64,000 bases of DNA from contig CAYTMU010000007.1 in the NCBI GenBank assembly GCA_964438975.1, positions 1 to 64,000 of the forward strand, written 5' to 3'. Of the stretch, positions 16,919 through 25,720 are shown in pieces. How positions within the stretch are numbered: position 1 is the stretch's first letter; every line of letters begins with the position of its first letter. Below the pieces are notes generated by a model. That model was given only the letters and a program-made list of their open reading frames with translations. It did not search any database and was not told where the DNA came from. Origin of the DNA: Chryseosolibacter sp964438975. Lineage in GTDB: Bacteria > Bacteroidota > Bacteroidia > Cytophagales > Cyclobacteriaceae. A program made the position numbers and the translations under genes.

Positions 16919-17878
16919 ATGTTTATGAAAGATTTTTGGTATAGACCCGGAGCAAGGTCGGTGGTGGCTCTGCTAATGGTTATATTCTCGGCCGGTGCTC
17001 ATGCGCAGAAGCACTATCTGTTCAGCTACTTTGTCGGCAACGGAGAAGATGGGCTGCACCTGGCGCATAGCACGGATGGTTATCACTGGAAGGCACTCAA
17101 CGACGGCAGGTCATTTTTGACTCCGACGGCTGGGGGTGATAAGTTGATGCGAGATCCTTCGATCATTCACGGAAAGGACGACCTGTATCACATGGTGTGG
17201 ACCGTGAGTTGGAAGGAGCAGGGCATCGGATACAGTAGTTCTCCCGATCTCATCGAATGGTCGGAACAGAAATTCATTCCAGTGATGGAGCATGAGAAGC
17301 ATACGAGCAACACCTGGGCGCCCGAGCTTTTTTACGACAAGGACACGGACCAGTATCTGATCTTATGGGCATCTTCGATTCCGGGAAAGTTCTCTAATGG
17401 AGAAGGACAGCCATACAATCACCGCCAGTACTACGTGACCACCAAAGATTTCAACTCCTTCAGCGACACCAGACTTCTATATGACCACGGGTTTAGCGTG
17501 ATCGATGCGGCAATCGTTAACTCGGGAGAAAACTACGTAATGTTCCTGAAGGATGAGACGGACAAGCCGTACGTACCCGAGAAGAATATTCGCATTGCGA
17601 CAAGTACAAGTGCAGAAGGGCCGTATAGTCCACCCGGTAGTCCGATCACGGGGGACTATTGGGCGGAGGGTCCGTCGCCGATAAAAATTGGCAAGAAGTG
17701 GTTTGTGTACTTTGACAAGTATCGGGAGAAAAAGTATGGTGTCATTACTTCGGAGGATCTTATTAACTGGACTGATGAATCGGATAAACTAGTCATGCCC
17801 CCGGGAATTCGGCACGGAACCGCGTTCGAAGTTCCGGCGAAGACTGCGCGAAAACTACTGAAAAGTCCGGTGCAATAG
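16919..17878 (+). CDS. Secreted GH43-like glycoside hydrolase
   Basis: A 319-residue protein with a signal peptide (ALLMVIFSAGAHAQ, cleavage near residue 29) and a five-bladed propeller fold of the GH43 type. Candidate catalytic residues follow the family pattern: Asp79 in MRDPSIIHG (base), Asp196 in SVIDAAIV (pKa modulator) and Glu250 in DYWAEGPSPI (acid). GH43 enzymes usually cleave arabinose- or xylose-containing glycans in the periplasm. No SusC/SusD genes are adjacent. An alternative ATG lies two codons in. It ends 28 bases from the Uma2 gene on the other strand. Confidence 0.8.
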   Translation: MFMKDFWYRPGARSVVALLMVIFSAGAHAQKHYLFSYFVGNGEDGLHLAHSTDGYHWKALNDGRSFLTPTAGGDKLMRDPSIIHGKDDLYHMVWTVSWKEQGIGYSSSPDLIEWSEQKFIPVMEHEKHTSNTWAPELFYDKDTDQYLILWASSIPGKFSNGEGQPYNHRQYYVTTKDFNSFSDTRLLYDHGFSVIDAAIVNSGENYVMFLKDETDKPYVPEKNIRIATSTSAEGPYSPPGSPITGDYWAEGPSPIKIGKKWFVYFDKYREKKYGVITSEDLINWTDESDKLVMPPGIRHGTAFEVPAKTARKLLKSPVQ

Positions 17879-17906
17879 GATGCGTCCGAAGATGTATCGG
17901 CCGTGC

Positions 17907-18497
17907 TCAGTTTATTATGCCGAGGTAGATTTCCTGCAGAGGCAAGACTGTATGCGCTGACGCGATGTGGAGTGACTCTGAAAGAAGCCTGTGTTCTTGA
18001 AGTTCCCAATGGCCCCCGTCATTGATTCGAAACGCTTCTATGCCAATGGATGTTGAATCAATCATGATATATTCACGGAGTGTTGGAATATCGCGGTAGA
18101 GCCGGAATTTCTCAACCCGATCATACTGGCTGGTAGCTGGCGATAGAATTTCGATGAGCGCTGTTGGCCGGATGAGGGTGTCTTCGTCTTCTCCTGCTAC
18201 CTGTGGATCTCCACACACAATTGAGATATCCGGATACGTGTATAGCGTGTTTTCAGGAATGTGGATCCGGAGGTCGCTGCCGTATACCTGGCAAGGATGA
18301 TTGGCGAGTTGAAATGCAAGCTTCCCAAACACGTTGCTGAATATCCGGTTATGTCTGAGCCCGGCACCAGCCATCGCAAAAACTTCATCCCGGAAATATT
18401 CGTGTTTTTGCTCAGACTGGCGTTCGAATGAGAGATATTCTTCAGGGGATACATATCTCTTGTCATAAACAGAAACGGGTTCGCGTACTTTGTCCAT
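17907..18497 (-). CDS. Uma2-family putative endonuclease
   Basis: A 196-residue protein of the Uma2/DUF820 family, which has a restriction-endonuclease-like fold. Family landmarks are the N-terminal YVSPEEYLSFER, the block HEYFRDEVFAMAGAGLRHNRIF, then YPDISIVCGDP, LIEILSPATSQYDRVEKFRLYR and LREYIMID. The active-site pattern Glu-(x)n-Asp-ExL is present (D in PDISIV, E in IEILSP). It starts at 18497; the frame continues upstream into a large palindrome, which makes an earlier start unlikely. Uma2 genes are common and often solitary; their function is unproven. Confidence 0.85.
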   Translation of the reverse strand: MDKVREPVSVYDKRYVSPEEYLSFERQSEQKHEYFRDEVFAMAGAGLRHNRIFSNVFGKLAFQLANHPCQVYGSDLRIHIPENTLYTYPDISIVCGDPQVAGEDEDTLIRPTALIEILSPATSQYDRVEKFRLYRDIPTLREYIMIDSTSIGIEAFRINDGGHWELQEHRLLSESLHIASAHTVLPLQEIYLGIIN

Positions 18498-18499
18498 AA

Positions 18500-18507
18500 A
18501 CAAAGAT
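18500..18507 (-). promoter_or_regulatory. Exact -7 box TATCTTTG just before Uma2
   Basis: On the minus strand TATCTTTG matches TAnnTTTG and ends three bases before the Uma2 ATG. The transcript would be nearly leaderless. The large palindrome at 18509-18574 covers the region where a -33 box would be. Confidence 0.4.
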
Positions 18508-18508
18508 A

Positions 18509-18574
18509 CGTTGGGCTTCAACGAAAGTTTGGAATCCCGGCAACAGTTTTCCAGACTTTCGTTGAAGCCCAACG
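18509..18574. repeat. 26-bp inverted repeat upstream of Uma2
   Basis: Arms 18509-18534 and 18549-18574 are 26 bp with one mismatch (a G-U pair in RNA) around a 14-base spacer. The core reads TTGGGCTTCAACGAAAG. It fills the space between the oxidoreductase stop (18583) and the Uma2 start. No long U-run follows on either strand. Confidence 0.9.
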
Positions 18575-18582
18575 TGAGGAGA

Positions 18583-19773
18583 TCAGGATAGTACTTTCTC
18601 GGATATCTTTCCTGTTTCCTTGTTCTTCAGAATGACTTTCCGAGCACCGTAGTGCGTTATCTCTTCCTTGACGAGGTAGTGATCTTTATCGTACTCCTGC
18701 AAATGGCTGTCTTTGCTTACACCCGTCCGTCCGCGCCAGACTTCCAGTACCACGGGTTCCCATCGTTTCGACTTAGCGGATTTGTATGCGGCGTCGAGAA
18801 TGGCGTTCACGACGTATCCATCGTAGAAAGTTTCCTTGGGTTGTGCGCCTTTTTCCAGGGCATTGAACATATCTGCGAACATGTGATTGTATCCAAGTTC
18901 ATTCAATTCATCACCGACAGGAAATTGCCATCCCGTGTTGGTTTCTGCTTTCTCGGCAACATAGTCGGCACCTTTTCCCGTGGTGAACATTTCAAACCCT
19001 GTGCGTAAGAAGCTGTTGATCCAGATGGTTCCTTCAGTACCCATTACTTCGTCGCGAAGATCAAGTCCTCCGCGGAATGTCCAGCTCACTTCGAACTGAC
19101 CGATGGCACCGTTCTCGTATTTCACCAGGCCGATAGCGTGGTCTTCGGCGTCGATTGGCTTGACCTGGGTGTCAGCCCAGCACATTACTTCGACTGGCAG
19201 AATATCTTTCCCGATGTAGCTTCTTGTGATTTCCACGCAATGGCATCCGAGGTCGAGGATACATCCGCCGCCGGCCTGTTCGAGATCCCAGAACCAGTCG
19301 CTGTGAGGACCGGGGTGCGTCTCCCGTGACTTTGCCCATAATACCCTTCCCAATGCCCCGTTCTGTACACTTTCGTGTGCCTTGAGGAACTTCGGTGTGT
19401 ACACGAGGTCTTCCAGGTATCCGTTGAAGATACCGGCTTTCTCCACGGCTTCGAGCATGCGCTTAGCTTCTGTTGCTGTTCTTCCTAACGGTTTCGTCGT
19501 CATGACGGCCTTCTTATGTTTACAGCATAGCATTACCGCTTCTTCGTGCAGGTTGTTTGGCAACGAAATGCAGACCACTTCTACCTCAGGGCGATTGATC
19601 GCGTCTTCCATGTTCGTCGTGGAAAAGGCAACATCGTAGTCTTTCGCAAATTTTGCAGCACTTTCTTCCCGGCGCGAGTAGATGGTGACGATCTTGTCAC
19701 GACTTCGGTATCCCTGTAAAGAATCTGCATAGAATCGTCCGATGAAGCCGGACCCAAGCATCGCAATGTTCAT
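18583..19773 (-). CDS. Gfo/Idh/MocA-family oxidoreductase
   Basis: A 396-residue NAD(P)-dependent sugar or inositol-type dehydrogenase. The Rossmann motif MLGSGFIGRFYADSL is at residues 5-19. The catalytic EKP-type block is KKAVMTTKPLGRTATEA (KP in place of EKP). The C-terminal beta-sheet domain includes GCILDLGCHCVEITR, with the active-site histidine, and EVSWTFRGG. No signal peptide is visible, so it is cytosolic. It follows the MFS permease gene by 48 bases on the same strand and may process its substrate. The substrate is unknown. Confidence 0.88.
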   Translation of the reverse strand: MNIAMLGSGFIGRFYADSLQGYRSRDKIVTIYSRREESAAKFAKDYDVAFSTTNMEDAINRPEVEVVCISLPNNLHEEAVMLCCKHKKAVMTTKPLGRTATEAKRMLEAVEKAGIFNGYLEDLVYTPKFLKAHESVQNGALGRVLWAKSRETHPGPHSDWFWDLEQAGGGCILDLGCHCVEITRSYIGKDILPVEVMCWADTQVKPIDAEDHAIGLVKYENGAIGQFEVSWTFRGGLDLRDEVMGTEGTIWINSFLRTGFEMFTTGKGADYVAEKAETNTGWQFPVGDELNELGYNHMFADMFNALEKGAQPKETFYDGYVVNAILDAAYKSAKSKRWEPVVLEVWRGRTGVSKDSHLQEYDKDHYLVKEEITHYGARKVILKNKETGKISEKVLS

Positions 19774-19821
19774 ACGTATATGTGATTATAATTTGAATTC
19801 AACATCTCTTGTCATCACCGG

Positions 19822-21021
19822 CTACGCAGCTGGTCTTATCTCCCTTTTCTCCTGGAAGAACAGGATGAAGTACAGCAAGACAAACACGGCAATGCCAGCC
19901 GGGACATGCCAGATCTTCGTCCATTGATACTGGTCTTCCAATGTATAATGGTCTACCACGAACCCGGATACTGCCGTGCCGATAAACATGCCTAGCCCGT
20001 ACGTTGCGAATGTAAAGAGTCCCTGCGCAGCATTCTTGATCTTTTCGCCGGCTTTCGTCTCAGTATACATATATCCGGTAACAAAGAAGAAGTCGTAGCA
20101 GATACCGTGCAAGATAATTCCTGCGTAGAGCATCCAGAGGCTGTCGCCGGTATCGCCGTGTGCGAAACACACATAGCGAAGGAACCAGGCGATCATACCG
20201 ATCAAGACCATGTTCTTGACGCCGATGCGATAGAAAAGGAACGGGATTGCCAGAATGAAGATCGCTTCGGAAACTTGCCCCAATGCCATCTTGCCTGCAG
20301 CATCCTCCATGCCGATATCGTTGAGGAACAGATTGGCAAAGCCGTAATAGAATGACAGCGGAATGCATACGAGCACTGCGGCGATAAAGAATATCAGGTA
20401 GGGCTTGTTGCGGAAGAGAACGAATGCCTCAGCACCGATAGCACTCGAGGCTGACGAGTCGGCAGACTTTCCCTTCGGAGGTGTGTCTGGAAGCACAAGA
20501 CTGAAAACACCTAATGTCAGCGAGGCGAAGGCTGCCATTTGAAACGTAGCGGCGGTTCCTTCGATGCCCAATGCAATGATCATCACACCGGCAACGATCC
20601 ATCCGACGGTTCCAAATACACGTACCCAGGGAAACATCCTGCCGGGGTCGCTCATAGCCTGAAACGCTATGTTATTCGAAAGCGCGATTGTCGGCATATA
20701 GACAAGGGAATACACCAATACCAACCAATAGAATCCCGTACTGTCTTCGATCGTGGATGCCATGTACAGCAGTACGGCACCGGCGATGTGGAGTGCCGCC
20801 ATTATCTTTTGTGCCGCAAAGAATCGGTCGGCGACCATCCCGATGAAAAACGGCGAGATCATGGTCGCGATGGCAAGCGCATTGTAAGCTGCGCCGATCT
20901 GTGAACCCGATGCGTCGAGATGTCGCGCCATGTAGGTACTGAGTGTAACATACCACGCCCCCCAGACAAAGTATTGAAGGAACATCATGGAGGAGAGCTT
21001 GGTGATGTCAACAGGTTTCAT
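19822..21021 (-). CDS. MFS permease, nucleoside:H+ symporter-like
   Basis: A 399-residue inner-membrane carrier with about 12 hydrophobic segments. The start (MKPVDITKLSSMMFLQYFVWGAWYVTL) and the motifs MVADRFFAAQKIMAALHI and RMFPWVRVFGTVGWIVAG resemble the NupG/XapB nucleoside symporter group. In Bacteroidota this group is often found beside Gfo/Idh oxidoreductases in sugar loci, so the true substrate could be a sugar or a nucleoside. Together with the downstream oxidoreductase it forms a likely two-gene unit. A 12-bp palindrome lies 45 bases upstream. Confidence 0.82.
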   Translation of the reverse strand: MKPVDITKLSSMMFLQYFVWGAWYVTLSTYMARHLDASGSQIGAAYNALAIATMISPFFIGMVADRFFAAQKIMAALHIAGAVLLYMASTIEDSTGFYWLVLVYSLVYMPTIALSNNIAFQAMSDPGRMFPWVRVFGTVGWIVAGVMIIALGIEGTAATFQMAAFASLTLGVFSLVLPDTPPKGKSADSSASSAIGAEAFVLFRNKPYLIFFIAAVLVCIPLSFYYGFANLFLNDIGMEDAAGKMALGQVSEAIFILAIPFLFYRIGVKNMVLIGMIAWFLRYVCFAHGDTGDSLWMLYAGIILHGICYDFFFVTGYMYTETKAGEKIKNAAQGLFTFATYGLGMFIGTAVSGFVVDHYTLEDQYQWTKIWHVPAGIAVFVLLYFILFFQEKREIRPAA

Positions 21022-21065
21022 AGAAACGAAGTTTGTACGTATTCAGGGGATATTACCTGTAGAAA

Positions 21066-21077
21066 TATACGCGTATA
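21066..21077. promoter_or_regulatory. 12-bp palindrome TATACGCGTATA upstream of the MFS gene
   Basis: Perfect 12-bp palindrome 45 bases before the MFS start codon, within the 124 bases that separate it from the polyprenyl synthetase gene. Position and symmetry suggest an operator, but no regulator is adjacent. Confidence 0.3.
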
Positions 21078-21145
21078 CTTCTGATTGCGAAAGAGGGGAT
21101 CGTGAATTTGAGGGATCAAGTGCGTTGTGCGTGCAAGCGGATCGC

Positions 21146-22180
21146 TCAGGATTGCCTTTCGATCAGGAGTCTTGTGTAGTGTGCCAGCTCCGCCACCCTG
21201 ACCTGATCCGCTGAGACTGCCTCCAGGTGCCGGAAGCCTTTTCGGAAGTACTGTGCGACCTTGCGGTCGACGACTTCGGGAATGCGGAGTTGTTCGTATA
21301 TTGCTTTTACCGCGTTGACTTTCTCCTTCTTCCGGTAACGCCCTGCCTTCAACCAACCATTGAGTTCCGACCGGGTTTTCCCGCGCGCCTGTTCCAGCGC
21401 TTTGATAAGAAGGTAAGTCTTCTTGTTAGCGGAGATATCTCCGCCGATCTGCTTGCCGAATTTTCCAGGGTCGGCAAAGACGTCGAGCAAGTCGTCCTTG
21501 AGCTGAAATCCAACGCCGATGCTGATGCCGAACTCGCGAAGGGCCTTGCGGTCTTCGGGTGGAGCGTCTGCCAGAATCGCACCGAGTTCCAGGGAGAATC
21601 CCAATAATACGGCGGTCTTCTTTCTGATCATGGTAAGGTATTCCTTTTCGCTTACCCGAGCCGTTGTTTCGAATTCCATATCCCATTGCTGACCTTCGCA
21701 CACCTCAGCAGCGCATTTGTTGAACGCGGTGAGCACGATGCGCAGCTTTTCGGGTTCCAGCGCATTAAACATATCGTACACCTTGATCAGCATGACGTCA
21801 CCCGAGAGGATCGCGGTGTTAGTGTCCCATCTCTTGTGCACTGTTTCATGGCCGCGGCGCAATGGCGCGTTGTCCATAATGTCGTCGTGCATGAGTGTGA
21901 AGTTATGGAAGCTTTCAACGGCGATCGCAAAAGGCACCACGCGTCGGACATCATCGCGATATAGGGAATAAGCGAGTAGCGTGAGCATAGGACGCAACCG
22001 CTTTCCTCCGAGCCGCATCAAATACCGGATTGGTTCGTACAGCGAGTCAGGGGTCTTTCCAAACGCATGCCTGAGGATCGCTGCCTCCAGCCACCGCTGA
22101 TACTGACGGATAGTTTTACCTGCGTCGGGATTTCCGGGACCGACTTGCTTCGGAGTTTCTGAACGATGTACAGCGGACAT
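21146..22180 (-). CDS. Polyprenyl (isoprenoid) diphosphate synthase
   Basis: A 344-residue all-helical prenyltransferase that condenses isopentenyl diphosphate onto an allylic diphosphate. The first Asp-rich motif is in LMHDDIMDNAPLRRG and the second in FQLKDDLLDVFAD. GGKRLRPMLTLL is the conserved IPP-binding block. The start is ATG 22180 (MSAVHRSETPKQ); upstream in-frame sequence overlaps the end of rnr and is not family-like. Chain length of the product (geranylgeranyl or longer) cannot be decided. It lies 70 bases downstream of rnr on the same strand. Confidence 0.93.
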   Translation of the reverse strand: MSAVHRSETPKQVGPGNPDAGKTIRQYQRWLEAAILRHAFGKTPDSLYEPIRYLMRLGGKRLRPMLTLLAYSLYRDDVRRVVPFAIAVESFHNFTLMHDDIMDNAPLRRGHETVHKRWDTNTAILSGDVMLIKVYDMFNALEPEKLRIVLTAFNKCAAEVCEGQQWDMEFETTARVSEKEYLTMIRKKTAVLLGFSLELGAILADAPPEDRKALREFGISIGVGFQLKDDLLDVFADPGKFGKQIGGDISANKKTYLLIKALEQARGKTRSELNGWLKAGRYRKKEKVNAVKAIYEQLRIPEVVDRKVAQYFRKGFRHLEAVSADQVRVAELAHYTRLLIERQS

Positions 22181-22250
22181 GCGGAATGCGATGTTAAGCG
22201 GCGAACTTACGGCATTTTGCAATCGCCCCCAAGTGGTAATACACTTACCA

Positions 22251-24443
22251 CTAACGTTCTGAGGCAGGCTGTTGCGTGCGTGCCGTCGTCCCGTCTGCAA
22301 AGACGAGATCAATCAGTCTGCGGTTAATATCCGTTTTCTTTACGCGCACGCGAATACGGTCCCCGAGTTGATACTTCTTTCCCGTTCGGCGGCCTATGAT
22401 GCGGTAGTTCTTTTCGTCGAATTCGTAAAAGTCATCGGCCATATCGCCTATGCGGATCATACCTTCACATTTCGTCTCGATGATCTCGACGTAGATACCC
22501 CACTCGGTGACACCGGAGATCAGTCCGTCGTAGTCTTTCTTCTCGGCGTAGGTCATGAACTCGACTTGCTTGTATTTTATCGAGGCGCGTTCCGCGTCTG
22601 CGGCGCGCTTTTCCCTTTCGGAAGAATGGTCGCAACGCTCCTCGTATTCTGGTTTGGAGACGGGGGTTCCGTTGTCGAGATAGTGCTGCAGAAGACGGTG
22701 GGCCATCATATCCGGATATCTGCGGATCGGGGATGTGAAGTGCGAATAGTGTTTGAATGCGAGACCGAAATGTCCCTTGGGTTCGGTAGAGTACTTTGCT
22801 TTCGCCATCGTCCGAATAGCGAGTTGTTCCAATACGTGCTGTTCCGGTTTACCTTCGATGGCATTCATAAGTTGGTTAAGGGATTGGCTGATCGAAGATT
22901 CTTCGACGTCCATCTGATGTCCGAACTGCTTTGCAAACAGTGCGAAGTCCTTTACCTTTTCGGCATCCGGGTAGTCATGTATCCGATATACGAAGGTGTT
23001 TTTTTCCTTTCCTTTCTTGTAGTTGTAGACGAAGGAGGCAACTGACCGGTTGGCCAAAAGCATGAACTCTTCAATCAGCTTGTGCGCGTCTTTTCGAATC
23101 TTCGGGATTACTGCGAGCGGTCTCCCCTTATCGTCAAGTTTGAACTTGACCTCGGTGGTTTCAAAGTTGACAGCCCCCTTTGCGAAGCGCTCCTTGCGAA
23201 GCCTCTTGGCAATGTCATTGAGGATGGCGAGTTCGCTTGCATACCGGCCGCTTCCGGTTTCAATTCCCTGCTGCGCCTCTTCATAAGAGAATCGCTTGTC
23301 GGAATGTATCACGGTACGTCCGAACCACTCGTCGTATATCCTGCCTTTTTCGTCGATCTCGAAGACTGCGGAGAATGTGAGTTTATCTTCATCCGGACGC
23401 AGCGAGCACAGTCCATTTGACAGACGCTCCGGCAGCATCGGGATCGTGCGATCGACGAGGTAAACGGATGTGGCCCGGTAGTAGGCCTCTTCTTCAAGGG
23501 CGGATGCCGGCTGCACGTAATGAGTAACGTCGGCGATGTGAACACCAATCTCATAACGACCGTCCTCCAATTCTCGAAATGACAAAGCGTCATCGAAATC
23601 TTTTGCATCTTCCGGGTCGATGGTAAAGGTGGTGATGTCCCTGAAGTCGCGGCGTCTCTTGATCTCTTTCGCATTGATACCCTCATCGATTGTTTCCGAT
23701 TCCCGCTCGACGGTTTCGGGAAAGCGGAATGGAAGGTCAAATTCCGCCATGATCGAGTGGATCTCGGCCTCGTTCTCGCCCGCTTGCCCGAGCACCTCTA
23801 CTACTTTTGCTTCCGGCTTTTTGTCTTCCCCGGCCCAGGTGACAACCTCAATAACAACCTTGTCATTGTGTTTGGCGCCAAGGGTCTTCTCAGGGTAAAC
23901 AAAAAAGTCAGTATGAATCTTACGGAAGTCTGGAATTACAAAAGCGAAGTTTGGGGTGATCTCAATTCGTCCGGCAAACCGTGAACGGTTTCGTCTGACG
24001 ATTTCAACAACCTTCCCTTCGCGATGGCTGCCATGCCGCGATGGAAGGATCACAATCTTCACCGTATCGCCATCCACGGCGGAGGCGAGGTCTTTGGTCT
24101 TGATATAAATATCATCGTCGTCACCGATGTCGATGTAAGCGAAGCGCGAACTGACGTGGTCAACAACTCCTGTGTATTCTTCCTGGGTTTGGTTGAGGAG
24201 AAAATGCCCATTTGCGGTCTGGCGGACCTGATCGGAGTTCAGCAGCGAGTCAATGAACCTTTCGATCTTCTTCAGATCTTCCTTTTTCTTGGCGCCCGTT
24301 TTGCGAACGATCTGTGCAAAGGTCAGACCTTTGCGAGGGTTGCCTGCCAATGCATCGAGTATTGTTTGCCGATGCCGCGCGGCATGCGTGCTTTCTTTAT
24401 GCTGCTTTTTTCGGGTCCGCGTTTCCTTTTTTTTCTTTCTCAT
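22251..24443 (-). CDS. rnr: Ribonuclease R
   Basis: A 730-residue processive 3'-to-5' exoribonuclease that degrades structured RNA. In order there are an N-terminal helix-turn-helix-like region (about 25-90), cold-shock domains (about 95-240), the RNB catalytic domain (about 265-590) and a C-terminal S1 domain (about 640-715). The RNB motif TFTIDPEDAKDFDDALSF carries the catalytic Asp residues. The N-terminus (MRKKKKETRTRKKQHK) is strongly basic. It starts six bases after the exonuclease gene ends, so both nucleases are probably co-transcribed. Confidence 0.96.
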   Translation of the reverse strand: MRKKKKETRTRKKQHKESTHAARHRQTILDALAGNPRKGLTFAQIVRKTGAKKKEDLKKIERFIDSLLNSDQVRQTANGHFLLNQTQEEYTGVVDHVSSRFAYIDIGDDDDIYIKTKDLASAVDGDTVKIVILPSRHGSHREGKVVEIVRRNRSRFAGRIEITPNFAFVIPDFRKIHTDFFVYPEKTLGAKHNDKVVIEVVTWAGEDKKPEAKVVEVLGQAGENEAEIHSIMAEFDLPFRFPETVERESETIDEGINAKEIKRRRDFRDITTFTIDPEDAKDFDDALSFRELEDGRYEIGVHIADVTHYVQPASALEEEAYYRATSVYLVDRTIPMLPERLSNGLCSLRPDEDKLTFSAVFEIDEKGRIYDEWFGRTVIHSDKRFSYEEAQQGIETGSGRYASELAILNDIAKRLRKERFAKGAVNFETTEVKFKLDDKGRPLAVIPKIRKDAHKLIEEFMLLANRSVASFVYNYKKGKEKNTFVYRIHDYPDAEKVKDFALFAKQFGHQMDVEESSISQSLNQLMNAIEGKPEQHVLEQLAIRTMAKAKYSTEPKGHFGLAFKHYSHFTSPIRRYPDMMAHRLLQHYLDNGTPVSKPEYEERCDHSSEREKRAADAERASIKYKQVEFMTYAEKKDYDGLISGVTEWGIYVEIIETKCEGMIRIGDMADDFYEFDEKNYRIIGRRTGKKYQLGDRIRVRVKKTDINRRLIDLVFADGTTARTQQPASER

Positions 24444-24449
24444 GGGAGA

Positions 24450-25166
24450 TTATGCCATTACAATGTTGGGCTCGGGCATTAGGGGATAGCCCTTGAGTCG
24501 CAAAAATAACTGTGCCAGTACGATTACATCGCCGCGGCAGTATTCGCTGATTTTATCGAGATCCTTCTCGCGGTGATAGACGTGGTTCACCTGGCTGCCA
24601 TCGATCTTGTCTTTACTGGAAGGGATCTGGAAGAGGGCTGCAAGGAGATCCAATGACGTAAAATGTTTGTAATCGCCGAACTTCCACATTTCCATCGTAT
24701 CGAGGTGAGGTATTTCCCACCCTTTCTTCCCGGAGAGGTTGAGTGCCGAGGGCAATGGTATGGAGTTGATCAGCATTCGGCGGCACAAATATGGATAATC
24801 AAATTCCTTCCCGTTGTGAGCACAAAGCCGCAGGTTAGCAGCGTCGAACTTCTCAAGCATTTGCTTGAAAGTCAGTAGCAGGTCTGCTTCGTTGTGGTCG
24901 CTGTAAACCTTGGTCCTCAGGCCTAGTTCTCCGTTTTCTGTGTCGGTGTACTTGCCAACGGCGATGCAGACGATCTTCCCGAATTCGGCATGAATTCCGG
25001 CGCGTTCGTGGAATAATTCTTCGTCAGTCAACTGCGAATCGCGGCGGAAGAAGTTGGCTTTTCTCGACCACTGAGCCCGAAGGCGCTCGTCCAGGCTTGT
25101 GTAGTTGTCCGTGCCGGCGACTGTTTCAATGTCGATAAAAAGGATGTCGCGAAGTTCGGGAATCAT
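24450..25166 (-). CDS. DEDD-type 3'-5' exonuclease
   Basis: A 238-residue ribonuclease-H-like exonuclease. Motif 1 is ILFIDIETVAG near the N-terminus. Motif 2 is LRLCAHNGKEFDYPYLCRRM. A further acidic block is YCRGDVIVLAQLFLRLKG at the C-terminus. These match the predicted exonuclease family related to the DnaQ-like fold that is found beside polysaccharide or RNA-processing genes. DNA or RNA preference is not known. The gene is directly upstream of rnr with a six-base gap. The 130 bases before it contain a 15-bp palindrome (25251-25265) and nothing else clear. Confidence 0.82.
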   Translation of the reverse strand: MIPELRDILFIDIETVAGTDNYTSLDERLRAQWSRKANFFRRDSQLTDEELFHERAGIHAEFGKIVCIAVGKYTDTENGELGLRTKVYSDHNEADLLLTFKQMLEKFDAANLRLCAHNGKEFDYPYLCRRMLINSIPLPSALNLSGKKGWEIPHLDTMEMWKFGDYKHFTSLDLLAALFQIPSSKDKIDGSQVNHVYHREKDLDKISEYCRGDVIVLAQLFLRLKGYPLMPEPNIVMA

Positions 25167-25296
25167 AGGAATCGTTTCTAAAAGTAAGTATTTTCTGGCA
25201 TGCCCAATCAGTGACTTGTCCGTTTTCCCGTGAATATTAGGTTAAACTTCTGACAAGTATTGTCACCGCCACAACTCACTTCGTTAGCCCTTATCT

Positions 25297-25701
25297 TCAC
25301 GAATGCAACACGCCCTCCATGTCCAGCTCCTGGATGAAGGTGAGGTTCTCTTCACAGATTGTGTCGGGAACAAACACAAAGCGCTTGTCGAATATCTGGG
25401 CGCCGATGTAGTAACTTACCCAGTATTCATTGTTCAGATGAAAGACGGAGGGGTCGATTGGCTCGACAAAGGCGGTGCTGCCCGCCGGCACGGTTTCGAG
25501 GAAATGCCGCAGTACTGATGTGTTCTGGGTTTCACCATCTTTTTCGCCGTAACCCTTGCTTGCCACAAGTGTGTTCTCAATCGGGACGTCGTTGTTGTTG
25601 ATCAGGTATACACGCCATTCAATTTCGTTGTCGGCTGATCTATTCCGCGCAACGGCGAGCGTAACGTTCTCAACCTTGGGGATCAAAATGTCGTTCATCA
25701 T
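25297..25701 (-). CDS. Conserved hypothetical protein
   Basis: A 134-residue soluble protein without signal peptide or membrane helix. It has a beta-rich pattern: VENVTLAVARN, EIEWRVYLINNNDVPIE, FLETVPAGSTAFVEPID and EYWVSYYIGAQIFDKRFVFVPD. The layout suggests an immunoglobulin-like or similar beta-sandwich. I do not recognise a named family. It starts 19 bases after lipB ends and is likely the last gene of the isomerase-lipB unit. An ATG one codon further in is equally possible. Confidence 0.7.
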   Translation of the reverse strand: MMNDILIPKVENVTLAVARNRSADNEIEWRVYLINNNDVPIENTLVASKGYGEKDGETQNTSVLRHFLETVPAGSTAFVEPIDPSVFHLNNEYWVSYYIGAQIFDKRFVFVPDTICEENLTFIQELDMEGVLHS

Positions 25702-25720
25702 GGCTTATGTGTTTTATCGG

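Noticed and set aside
22272..23045. Plus-strand frame of 257 codons inside rnr
   Set aside because: Antisense to the RNB domain of RNase R; the codon pattern mirrors the real gene.
25251..25265. Palindrome TGACAAGTATTGTCA upstream of the exonuclease gene
   Set aside because: Six-base arms and a single copy; could be chance in an AT-rich gap.
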